DNA of 22,764 nt from positions 1 through 22,764 of the forward strand of contig CABUDQ010000037.1 in assembly GCA_902490365.1 (NCBI GenBank), in the 5' to 3' direction. The DNA is from an uncultured Collinsella sp. (lineage in GTDB: Bacteria > Actinomycetota > Coriobacteriia > Coriobacteriales > Coriobacteriaceae). This document shows positions 14,026 to 20,899 of this stretch, piece by piece (position 1 is the first letter of the stretch; each line of letters starts with the position of its first letter). The position numbers were made by a program, and so were the translations under genes. The notes beneath the pieces were generated by a model, which saw nothing but the letters and a program-made list of their open reading frames with translations, made no database searches and had not been told where the DNA came from.

Positions 14026-14649
14026 ATGAAGTACTTTGACTATATCGTGTTTGACGTTGATGGGACATTGGCAGATACAGAAGAAAGCGTGCTGTCATCG
14101 CTTGGCCAGATTATCCAAGAAGAAACCGGCAAAACGCTCCCCCGACACGAGCTTGAATTTGCCCTCGGCATACCCGGCAAGAACGCCCTTGAGAAACTTG
14201 GGATCTACTCACAGGCAACGCTGAATCGCTGGTGCCAAGTTGCCGCCAGCTTTAAAAGCACCATCAGCGTGTTTCCCGGCTTGCACGAAGTTATCGCAAC
14301 ACTCTCCGACAACGGCTGCAAACTTGGCATCGTCTCCTCACGTGCGCGCGACGAATACGCAGAAGAAATTGCACCCCTTGGCTTCGATAAGTATTTTGAG
14401 CACATCATCCTTGTCGAAGACACAACCGAACATAAACCCGCACCCGCTCCCATGCTCGAATATCTCCGGCGTACGGGCGCGAATCCTGGCAACGTCGTCT
14501 ACGTTGGCGACACCGTCTACGACGAACAATGCGCAACTTCGGCAGGGGTCAGTTTTGCCCGAGCAGCATGGGGATCACACCAAGATATCCCAAACGCCAC
14601 CTACAACCTCAAAACCCCCAACGACCTACTAACCCTAACAACCAAATGA
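14026..14649 (+). CDS. HAD-superfamily hydrolase, phosphoglycolate phosphatase-like, 207 aa
   Basis: Cytoplasmic phosphatase of HAD subfamily IA. Motif I is DVDGTLADT with nucleophile Asp10 and Asp12, motif II is GIVSSR (101-106), motif III is Lys137 in EHKPAPAPML, and motif IV is GDTVYDE with Asp162 and Asp166. A cap domain of about 65 residues lies between motifs I and II, as in Gph/PpaX-type enzymes. The start has AGGAG seven bases upstream. Substrate cannot be assigned; phosphoglycolate, pyrophosphate or a sugar phosphate are all possible in this subfamily. It may be in one unit with the AraC regulator. Confidence 0.88.
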   Translation: MKYFDYIVFDVDGTLADTEESVLSSLGQIIQEETGKTLPRHELEFALGIPGKNALEKLGIYSQATLNRWCQVAASFKSTISVFPGLHEVIATLSDNGCKLGIVSSRARDEYAEEIAPLGFDKYFEHIILVEDTTEHKPAPAPMLEYLRRTGANPGNVVYVGDTVYDEQCATSAGVSFARAAWGSHQDIPNATYNLKTPNDLLTLTTK

Positions 14650-14680
14650 CCCACGCGTCCCACCCTTTCAGCCCCAACAC

Positions 14681-14850
14681 CACAAGGGCGATTGAGCAGG
14701 ACGGTTTGGGCGGGTCCCCGTACTTAGTTTCCAAAATCATTCCGCAGCGCGAAGGCTTCTTATTATTTTCCGCCCAACGCCACAAGGGCGACGACCTCGA
14801 GTAGGTCAACCTGGGAGGGACGAGGGCTTAGTTCCCCAATCTTTCCGCAG
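14681..14850. repeat. Degenerate ~100-bp tandem duplication
   Basis: CACAAGGGCGA occurs at 14681-14691 and again at 14781-14791. TTAGTT followed by an AAT context recurs at 14724 and 14828, and TTCCGCAG at 14740 and 14843, so the two stretches align with a period of 100-104 bases and much divergence between. The second copy leads into the intact palindrome at 14813-14937; the first looks like a decayed copy. Confidence 0.45.
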
Positions 14851-14937
14851 GGGGCAAAAAGCCTCGCCGCACGAAGTGCGCAGCGAGGCTTTTTGCATGC
14901 CCGAGGACGATTGGGGAACTAAGCCCTCGTCCCTCCC
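14813..14937. repeat. Nested palindrome with bidirectional terminator core
   Basis: The outer arms are a perfect 29-bp inverted repeat (14813-14841 with 14909-14937; the left arm begins GGGAGGGACGAGGGC). A second perfect 14-bp pair, GCAAAAAGCCTCGC (14854-14867) with GCGAGGCTTTTTGC (14883-14896), surrounds a third hairpin, CGCAC-GAA-GTGCG (14868-14880). The middle stem has A- and T-runs on both sides and works as a terminator in both directions for the convergent HAD and aldolase genes. The outer 29-bp stem is not needed for termination and is unexplained. Confidence 0.8.
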
Positions 14938-14970
14938 CGGGATATGTAGCGAGTCGGAGTACCCTTGCTG

Positions 14971-15828
14971 TTACTCTGCTTTGCCCACAGAGTTGAGGTT
15001 GGTCATGCGGATCTTAACCAGCTCGGTGATCTCGCGCATGCCCTCCTTGGCCGGCTTCTTAGGATCGAAGCAGGCGGGGTTCTCGGCCATGTAGGCCATG
15101 AAGCCCTTGGTGTAAGCCTGACGCAGCTCGGTGGCGTAGTTAACCTTGCAGATGCCGTTCTTCACGGCCTCGGCAACCTGCTCATCGGGCACACCGGAGG
15201 TGCCGTGCAGGACCAGCGGCACGTCGACGGCGTCGCGGATGGCCTTGACCACGGACTGCTCGATGTGCGGATCGCTCGTGTACACGCCGTGGCTGGTGCC
15301 AACGCCAATAGCGAGGGAGGTGCAGCCAGTGCGCTCGACGAACTCCTTGGCCTCGGCAGGATCGGTGTAGGGGCTCTCGCCCTCAACCGCGGGACCGTCG
15401 TCCTCCTTGCCGCCAACCTTACCGAGCTCAGCCTCGACGGGCACGCCCATGGCGCGGCCAGCGTCGGCGACGGACTTGGTCAGGGCAATGTTGTCCTCGA
15501 AGGACTCGTGCGAGCCGTCAATCATGACAGAGGTGTAGCCGGTGCGGAAAGCCTGCATGCAGCGGTCATAGCCATCGCCGTGATCGAGGTGCAGGGCGAC
15601 GGGCACGGAAGCGCGCTCGGCGGCAGCCTTGACCATGCCGTAGAAGTAGTCCAGACCAGCGGTCTTGATGGTGCCCGGGGTGGTCTGCATGATGACGGGG
15701 GACTTGGTCTCCTCGGCAGCAGCCAGAACGGCCATAACAAACTCGAGGTTCTCAACGTTGAACGCACCAACGGCGTAGTGGCCGGCCTGAGCGTCCTTGA
15801 GCATCTTTTCGGTGGTAACAAGTGCCAT
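14971..15828 (-). CDS. Class II ketose-1,6-bisphosphate aldolase, GatY/KbaY-like, 285 aa
   Basis: Zinc-dependent aldolase that splits fructose- or tagatose-1,6-bisphosphate into dihydroxyacetone phosphate and glyceraldehyde 3-phosphate. Class II marks are ALHLDHGDGYD with the HLDH metal and catalytic residues, SVMIDGSH, VEAELGKVGGKEDD, IGVGTSHG and LVLHGTSG. The phrases TPGTIKTAGLDY, GTSHGVYTSDPHIEQ and GICKVNYATEL resemble tagatose-bisphosphate aldolases GatY/KbaY more than FbaA, but this is from memory and either substrate is possible. The start at 15828 has AGGAG nine bases upstream; an in-frame extension to 15978 lacks support. It is divergent from a DeoR-type regulator, its probable controller. 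Confidence 0.9.
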   Translation of the reverse strand: MALVTTEKMLKDAQAGHYAVGAFNVENLEFVMAVLAAAEETKSPVIMQTTPGTIKTAGLDYFYGMVKAAAERASVPVALHLDHGDGYDRCMQAFRTGYTSVMIDGSHESFEDNIALTKSVADAGRAMGVPVEAELGKVGGKEDDGPAVEGESPYTDPAEAKEFVERTGCTSLAIGVGTSHGVYTSDPHIEQSVVKAIRDAVDVPLVLHGTSGVPDEQVAEAVKNGICKVNYATELRQAYTKGFMAYMAENPACFDPKKPAKEGMREITELVKIRMTNLNSVGKAE

Positions 15829-16065
15829 GAGCGTTTGCTCCTCTCCCTCGCCCGCATCTGGACATCGGGCGTAGTTGTTCACAAGGCGTTTTACCTTGCG
15901 TTTTGCTGCGCTCATTGTATGAAATTCAGCAGCTTTGCACGTGCGAGATATTGTCATCGCGCGAGGTCCAACCGTCATTTTTGAAAAGCAAACGGAAGGG
16001 GTCGAACCCGAGCGCGCATGATCGAAATTGAGTTTTGAGCCTTGATCATCTTTCTTTTATAGAAA

Positions 16066-16096
16066 AAGTAAGTAATCGAAAGGCGTTTTCTTACTT
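16066..16096. promoter_or_regulatory. Candidate DeoR-type operator between aldolase and regulator
   Basis: AAGTAAG (16066-16072) and CTTACTT (16090-16096) are a perfect 7-bp inverted repeat, 17 bases apart, in an AT-rich island of the divergent spacer 15829-16163. Several GAAA/TTTC tracts surround it, a pattern seen in operators of DeoR-family sugar regulators. A TATAAA-like box (minus strand, near 16056-16061) overlaps this island and could serve the aldolase. The rest of the spacer shows no gene. Confidence 0.4.
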
Positions 16097-16163
16097 AAAA
16101 AGAAAATGAACGAAAATAGTCTCAACACAATTCCTGCAAATTTAGGTTGAGGATGGAGCAGCT

Positions 16164-16967
16164 ATGACCCATGCAACAACCCGAGCCTTCGCCGATGAGC
16201 GTCGTGCCGCCATCATGGAGATGCTCGAACATAACGCCTCGGTGCAGGTGGCAGAAATCGCCCAGACCTTTGGCGTGTCCTCCGTTACCGCCCGTGCTGA
16301 CCTAGACGCGCTCGCCGAAGCAGGCAAGCTGCGCCGCACGCACGGTGGCGCTGTGTCGCTCCAGAAGCGACTGACCGTCTCCACGCAGGATCGCCGTATC
16401 AACGTCAACGTCGCCGCCAAGCAGGCCATCGCGCAAAGCGCCATCGAACTCGTCAGCGACGGTAACACTTTGCTTGTCGACTCGGGCACCACCGCGCTCG
16501 AATTTGTCCGCCTGCTCGACCAGCGCGACGGCATTACCGTTATCACGGCCGACATTACCATCGCCGATTATATCGACGAGAGCATGCCCTCGGTCGATGT
16601 CGTCATGCTGGGCGGGGCACTGCGCAAAGGTCATCGCTATCTGTACGGCCCACTTACCATGCAGGCGCTCCAAATGGTCCACGCCGACCTTGCCGTCATG
16701 TGCCCTGGCGCTTTTGTTCCCGGCTGCGGCTTTACGACCGACTTTCCGCAGATGGCCGAAACCAAAGCGGCTATGGTCGGTGCCGCCCGTCAAAACGTCG
16801 CCCTCATGGATGGCAGCAAGGTCAACGGACGCGGCATGTACCGTTTTGCCGAGCTTGCCGACGTCAACACTATCGTGATGGACCGTGACCCCGACGATGC
16901 CGTCGCCACCTCAATCGCCGAGACCGTCGACGACGCCCGCCCAAATCTCGTCATCGCCGGCGCTTAA
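16164..16967 (+). CDS. DeoR-family transcriptional regulator, 267 aa
   Basis: Cytoplasmic repressor of the sugar-phosphate-responsive DeoR/GlpR family. The N-terminal winged helix-turn-helix spans about 14-70 (VQVAEIAQTFGVSSVTARAD, then LRRTHGGAV). The C-terminal DeoRC sensor domain has LLVDSGTTALEF, VVMLGGALRKG, and ALMDGSKVNGRGMYRFA near the end. Length is standard. The start has GGAG five bases upstream. It is divergent from the GatY/KbaY-like aldolase across a 335-base spacer with an inverted repeat, so it likely controls the aldolase and itself in response to a phosphorylated sugar. Confidence 0.9.
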   Translation: MTHATTRAFADERRAAIMEMLEHNASVQVAEIAQTFGVSSVTARADLDALAEAGKLRRTHGGAVSLQKRLTVSTQDRRINVNVAAKQAIAQSAIELVSDGNTLLVDSGTTALEFVRLLDQRDGITVITADITIADYIDESMPSVDVVMLGGALRKGHRYLYGPLTMQALQMVHADLAVMCPGAFVPGCGFTTDFPQMAETKAAMVGAARQNVALMDGSKVNGRGMYRFAELADVNTIVMDRDPDDAVATSIAETVDDARPNLVIAGA

Positions 16968-16971
16968 ACAA

Positions 16972-17010
16972 AAACCACCACAAAGGTGCCTGTCCCCTTT
17001 GTGGTGGTTT
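16972..17010. terminator. Bidirectional terminator between the DeoR regulator and fprA
   Basis: A perfect 15-bp stem (16972-16986 with 16996-17010) has an A-run before and TTT after. On the minus strand it is followed by TTTTTGTTT, a good terminator for fprA; on the + strand it is weaker for the DeoR gene. The loop contains CCTGTCC. Confidence 0.75.
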
Positions 17011-17033
17011 GAGCGTTGAAAGTGAACGTATCG

Positions 17034-18194
17034 CTACTTGGACAGCTCGTCAGCGAGGGCCTCGATCTGGGTGCGCGATGCGTCGTTGAGCGAACCCAGG
17101 ACGGTCACCTTGTTCTGCGTCAGGGTGATGTCCTTCATGCCCTCGAGCTCCTTGGTCATAACCTTGGCAGCGGCGGGCGCCCAGGAACCGGCCTCGACAA
17201 GCGCCACCGTGCGGTTCTGGTAGGCATGCTCGGCGAGCGTATGGATGAAGGTACTCATGAACGGGAAAATCTCGCCCTGATAGGTGATGGAAGCGAGTAC
17301 CAGTCGGTCATAGCGGAACGCATCCTCAACGGCCTCGGCCATGTCGTCGCGAGTCAGGTCAAAGACGGAAACCTTCTGGCCGCGGGCCTCGAGCGCAGAT
17401 GCAAGCTCCTCAACGACAGCCTTCAGATGGCCATACACGCTTGCATAGGCAATCGTAATGCCCTCGTCCTCGGGCTGGTAGCTCGACCAGGTGTTGTAGG
17501 TGTCAAGGTAATAGCCCAGGTTCTCGGTCAGCACGGGGCCGTGAAGCGGGCAAATGATCTGGATGTCCAGATTGGCGGCCTTCTTAAGCACGGCCTGCAC
17601 GAACTTGCCGAACTTGCCCACGATACCAAAGTAGTAACGACGCGCCTCGCAGGCCCAGCCCTCCGGATCCTCGATGTCGTTAGCGCCAAACTTGCCAAAG
17701 CCGTCGGCACTAAAGAGTACCTTGTCGGTAGCCTCATAGGAGAAGAGCACCTCGGGCCAGTGCACGTTGGGGGCGCCGACAAACGTTAGGCTGTGGCCAC
17801 CCAGGTCGAGCACGTCGCCCTCTTTGACGACCATCTTGCGCTCGGGGAAATCGGTGCCAAAGAAGTTGACCATCATGCGGAAGGCGCCCATGCTGGCCAC
17901 GATCTGGGCCTGGGGATAGCGCTCCATAAAGGCGGCGATGCCAGCGGAGTGGTCGGGCTCCATATGATGAACGACCAGGTAATCGGGCGTACGGCCATCG
18001 AGCACGGCCTCGATGTTGCCGAGCCACTCGTCAACAAAACCGCCGTCGACTGAATCGGCGACAGCGATCTTTTCGCCCAAGATAACGTAGCTGTTGTATG
18101 CCATACCGTTCTCGGACACATCGTACTGGCCCTCGAACAGGTCAATGTCGTGATCGTCGACGCCAACGTAGCGGATATCCTTGGTGATCTCCAT
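17034..18194 (-). CDS. fprA: Flavodiiron protein (A-type flavoprotein), 386 aa
   Basis: Cytoplasmic enzyme that reduces O2 to water, or NO to N2O, to protect anaerobes. The N-terminal metallo-beta-lactamase-like domain has the diiron ligands His77, Glu79, Asp81 (HHMEPDH, 76-82), His145 (NVHWPE), Asp164 (SADGFGKFG) and His218 (CPLHGP). The C-terminal flavodoxin domain (~245-386) starts with ITIAYASVYGHLKAVVEEL and contains SITYQGEIFPFM. No extra rubredoxin or flavin reductase domain is fused, so separate electron donors are needed. The start at 18194 has AGGAGG nine bases upstream. An in-frame ATG at 18236 lies upstream of the promoter element and is unlikely. Monocistronic by appearance. Confidence 0.93.
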   Translation of the reverse strand: MEITKDIRYVGVDDHDIDLFEGQYDVSENGMAYNSYVILGEKIAVADSVDGGFVDEWLGNIEAVLDGRTPDYLVVHHMEPDHSAGIAAFMERYPQAQIVASMGAFRMMVNFFGTDFPERKMVVKEGDVLDLGGHSLTFVGAPNVHWPEVLFSYEATDKVLFSADGFGKFGANDIEDPEGWACEARRYYFGIVGKFGKFVQAVLKKAANLDIQIICPLHGPVLTENLGYYLDTYNTWSSYQPEDEGITIAYASVYGHLKAVVEELASALEARGQKVSVFDLTRDDMAEAVEDAFRYDRLVLASITYQGEIFPFMSTFIHTLAEHAYQNRTVALVEAGSWAPAAAKVMTKELEGMKDITLTQNKVTVLGSLNDASRTQIEALADELSK

Positions 18195-18210
18195 CAGGCA
18201 AAGCCTCCTA

Positions 18211-18240
18211 GATAGACAAAAGAGCCCGTCTATCATAGCA
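18211..18240 (-). promoter_or_regulatory. Extended -10 promoter and overlapping inverted repeat of fprA
   Basis: On the minus strand TGCTATGAT (18240-18232) is an extended -10 box. GATAGAC (18211-18217) and GTCTATC (18228-18234) form a perfect inverted repeat overlapping it and the likely transcription start, where a regulator would block initiation. No clear -35 is present. Regulator unknown. Confidence 0.4.
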
Positions 18241-18323
18241 CTCGGCTACATCCCAACAGCTATCTACCGACATCCTTACCGATTGTTATTGATGTTCAAC
18301 ATATCACCGTTGACCTGCAGAAA

Positions 18324-19355
18324 CTATGCACGCGGTGCCGCCGTACTATGTCGAACGATGAGCTGACCGGGAATACGAATGGCAACAGTTTTGCCCGCCG
18401 TACCCGCCTCGGGAACCGCATGCTCAAACACCTCGCGTCCGCGCTGATGTAGATCGAATCGCACGGTCGTGAGCTCGTTGTGTGCCACAAAATCATCGAG
18501 TGAATCGTCGACGCCCACTACGCTCACATCCTCGGGCACGCGCAGGCCACTATCGCGCAGCGCGGCGATGGCCCCGTTTGCCATCTGGTCGTTTGCCGCA
18601 TAAATCGCTGTCATGGTGCGATCGTGCTCGGCCAGATATCTGCCGGCCTCGTAGCCGCTGTTGGCAGACCAGTCGCCCTCGAGCGGCTCTGCCGGCTCGA
18701 TGTGTTTACGCTCGAGCGCATCCTGCCAACCGGCGCGACGAAATTGCTCGTCGACCGAGAAGGACGGGCCGCCAATATAGCGAATCTGCTCGTGCCCCAG
18801 CTCAAACAGGTGATCCATAAGCAATAACGAGCAGCCGTAATGGTCGGAATCGACCGTGGTCACGCGCGGATGCGCGTACATGGTAACGATGACCGTGCCA
18901 ATGCCCGGCAGTGGATCAAACGTCTCAAAATCGGGCGCCATACGGCTCATGCCGATAATGATGCCGTCCACGGGCAGCGCAGCCATACGACGCGTTGCCT
19001 CGGCAAGCGAGAATTCCTCGGCCTTGGACATCTCGACCAGCGTGATGGCACAATTATGCTCGCGAGCAGCGCTGGCGATGCCGTCGATCATTGAGAGGTT
19101 GCCAAACTTGGTGACATCGTTGATGCACAGGCCGACCGAATGGTAACGGCCATCGCGCAGCGAGCGACCGGCATAACTCGGACGAAAGCCGAGCTCTTGC
19201 ATAGCGGCCTGCACGCGCTGGCGCGTCTGCTCGTTGACGTTAGGGAGGCCGTTGGCAACGCGCGAAACCGTCTGCTGCGAAACACCGGCAGCGCGGGCGA
19301 CGTCGGCCATGGAAACCGGACGCGTACCTGTATCGTTGGACGGACGCCTTGCCAC
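18324..19355 (-). CDS. LacI-family transcriptional regulator, probable galactose repressor, 343 aa
   Basis: Cytoplasmic repressor. The N-terminal LacI helix-turn-helix is MADVARAAGVSQQTVSRVAN followed by VNEQTRQRVQAAMQELGFRPS. The rest is a periplasmic-binding-protein-like sugar domain with VGLCINDV, DGIIIGMS, TAIYAANDQMANGA and DVSVVGVDD. The start is GTG at 19355 with AAGGTGA about seven bases upstream. It is divergent from galK-galT, and the shared 338-base spacer holds three copies of one operator-like sequence, so it most likely represses galKT and its own gene, with galactose or a derivative as inducer. The ligand is inferred from context. Confidence 0.9.
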   Translation of the reverse strand: MARRPSNDTGTRPVSMADVARAAGVSQQTVSRVANGLPNVNEQTRQRVQAAMQELGFRPSYAGRSLRDGRYHSVGLCINDVTKFGNLSMIDGIASAAREHNCAITLVEMSKAEEFSLAEATRRMAALPVDGIIIGMSRMAPDFETFDPLPGIGTVIVTMYAHPRVTTVDSDHYGCSLLLMDHLFELGHEQIRYIGGPSFSVDEQFRRAGWQDALERKHIEPAEPLEGDWSANSGYEAGRYLAEHDRTMTAIYAANDQMANGAIAALRDSGLRVPEDVSVVGVDDSLDDFVAHNELTTVRFDLHQRGREVFEHAVPEAGTAGKTVAIRIPGQLIVRHSTAAPRA

Positions 19356-19449
19356 AGGATCACCTTCACCCTTGCGAGATCTGAATAGCGTGCATGCCGG
19401 CCCGGGCAGAAATACACCCCGCGCCGAGGCCCGCTATCGTCGGACGCAT

Positions 19450-19461
19450 GTTAACGTACTC
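19450..19461. promoter_or_regulatory. Operator copy O1, near the LacI-type gene
   Basis: GTTAACGTACTC, identical in 12 bases to O2 and O3. It lies 95 bases upstream of the LacI-type start. On the minus strand TTGAAA (19472-19467) sits directly before it, so it would fall in the core promoter of the regulator and allow autoregulation. Confidence 0.65.
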
Positions 19462-19567
19462 TACTTTTTCAATCCGCAACTCTTCTGCTCTATAAGTCCA
19501 TACGGCAATACCGTTCACGGCTGAATTTCTACCGATTACCAGATTCTCAAAAAGTGATAAGTGTTGT

Positions 19568-19585
19568 GTTATGAGTACGTTAACA
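19568..19585. promoter_or_regulatory. Operator copy O2, overlapping the galKT -35
   Basis: GTTATGAGTACGTTAACA is the exact reverse complement of O3 over 18 bases. A central CG step is typical of LacI-family operators. Its last six bases are the -35 of the candidate galKT promoter. Confidence 0.75.
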
Positions 19586-19608
19586 TAGCCTGTAACGTGC
19601 GGTATTGT
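19580..19608 (+). promoter_or_regulatory. Promoter of galK-galT
   Basis: TTAACA (19580-19585) and TATTGT (19603-19608) are separated by exactly 17 bases. The -35 lies in O2 and O3 begins about 20 bases after the expected start, so bound repressor would cover both sides of the promoter. Confidence 0.6.
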
Positions 19609-19635
19609 GAACACTTGGTTTATGCCGCTTCAAAT

Positions 19636-19653
19636 TGTTAACGTACTCATAAC
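19636..19653. promoter_or_regulatory. Operator copy O3, downstream of the galKT promoter
   Basis: TGTTAACGTACTCATAAC, an exact 18-bp inverted partner of O2 with centres 68 bases apart. It lies in the galK leader, 40 bases before the start codon. Confidence 0.75.
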
Positions 19654-19693
19654 GACGCAAAACTCACCCGTGCGCGCCAAGGAAAGGACTCCC

Positions 19694-20899
19694 ATGACCA
19701 CCCCCGACGAAAAGACATTCGCCACGCTCACCAAGCTGTTCGAGGAGGAGTTTGGCCCCATCGGCGATCGCCAGGTGCTCTATGTGCACGCGCCCGGCCG
19801 CTCCGAGATCAGCGGCAACCACACCGACCACGAGGGTGGCCACGTTATCGCCGGCTCGCTCGATGTCGCCGTTGACGGCATTGCCGTGGCGACCGACACC
19901 AACAAGATTCGCGTCGCCGACGAGGGCTACCCCACGTTTGAGATCGCGCTCGACACGCTAGACGTTCAGGAGTCCGAGAAGGGCACGTCCGCAAGCCTCG
20001 TCCGCGGCATGGCGCACGAGATTGCAACCCTTGGCGTTGAGCCCCAGGGCTTCGACTTCGCCTTCACCTGCTCCGTCCCCTCGGGCGGTGGCCTTTCCAG
20101 CTCTGCCGCCGTCGAGGCCGCGTACGGCCGTGCCATGGAGACGCTCTGGGGCGCGCCCGCGATTGAGCCCGTCGCACTCGCTCAGATGAGCCAGCGCACC
20201 GAGAACAACTACTACGGCAAGCCCTGCGGTCTGATGGACCAAGCCGCCGTGTGCCTGGGCGGCCTCGCCTACATGGACTTTGAGGATCAAGCCCAGCCTA
20301 AGACCCAAAAGCTCGAGCTCAACTTTGAGGATCACGGCTATGCGCTCGTGCTCGTTAAAGTTGGCGCCGACCATGTGGCAGCTACCGACGACTACGCCGC
20401 CGTTCCGCGCGAGATGCAGGACGTCGCTGCCGAGTTTGGCAAGGCACGCCTATGCGAGGTCGATGTTGCCGACTTTGACGCCAAACTCCCCGAGCTGCGT
20501 GCCAAGCTGGGCGACCGTGCCTGTCTGCGCGCCGTTCACTACTGGTACGAGAATGGCCTGGTCGATAAGCGTTGGGCGGCCCTTAACGCCGGCGATATCG
20601 ATCAGTTCCTGGTCCTGACGCGCGAGTCCGGCGCCAGCTCCGCCATGTACCTGCAGAATGTTGTTGCCAAGCTGGGATCTGAGCAGCCTTCCATGTATGC
20701 CCTAGCGCTGGCCGAGCATGTGCTCGACGGTCGTGGCGCCGTCCGTATCCACGGCGGCGGCTTTGGCGGCACCATCCAGGCCTTCGTGCCGCTCGACCTG
20801 GTCGACACCTTCATTGCCAAGATGAACAGCTGGCTGGGCGAGGGCTCTGCCCGTCACTACGCCATCTCTGACAAGGGGGCTTACGCGGCATGGCTGTAA
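19694..20899 (+). CDS. galK: Galactokinase, 401 aa
   Basis: Cytoplasmic GHMP-family kinase that phosphorylates galactose to galactose 1-phosphate with ATP, the entry step of the Leloir pathway. The three family motifs are present: the galactokinase signature GRSEISGNHTDHEGG (35-49), the phosphate-binding loop PSGGGLSSSAAVEA (129-142), and HGGGFGGTIQAF (about 353-364). Length is usual. The start at 19694 follows AGGAAAGGA by five bases; an in-frame GTG at 19607 would lie inside the promoter. galT begins before the galK stop, so the two are one operon. No galE is in the window. Confidence 0.95.
   Translation: MTTPDEKTFATLTKLFEEEFGPIGDRQVLYVHAPGRSEISGNHTDHEGGHVIAGSLDVAVDGIAVATDTNKIRVADEGYPTFEIALDTLDVQESEKGTSASLVRGMAHEIATLGVEPQGFDFAFTCSVPSGGGLSSSAAVEAAYGRAMETLWGAPAIEPVALAQMSQRTENNYYGKPCGLMDQAAVCLGGLAYMDFEDQAQPKTQKLELNFEDHGYALVLVKVGADHVAATDDYAAVPREMQDVAAEFGKARLCEVDVADFDAKLPELRAKLGDRACLRAVHYWYENGLVDKRWAALNAGDIDQFLVLTRESGASSAMYLQNVVAKLGSEQPSMYALALAEHVLDGRGAVRIHGGGFGGTIQAFVPLDLVDTFIAKMNSWLGEGSARHYAISDKGAYAAWL

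Noticed and set aside
15993..16017. tRNA T-arm-like sequence (minus strand, GGGTTCGACCC)
   Set aside because: No acceptor, anticodon or D arm can be paired around it, and no repeat suggests an attachment site.
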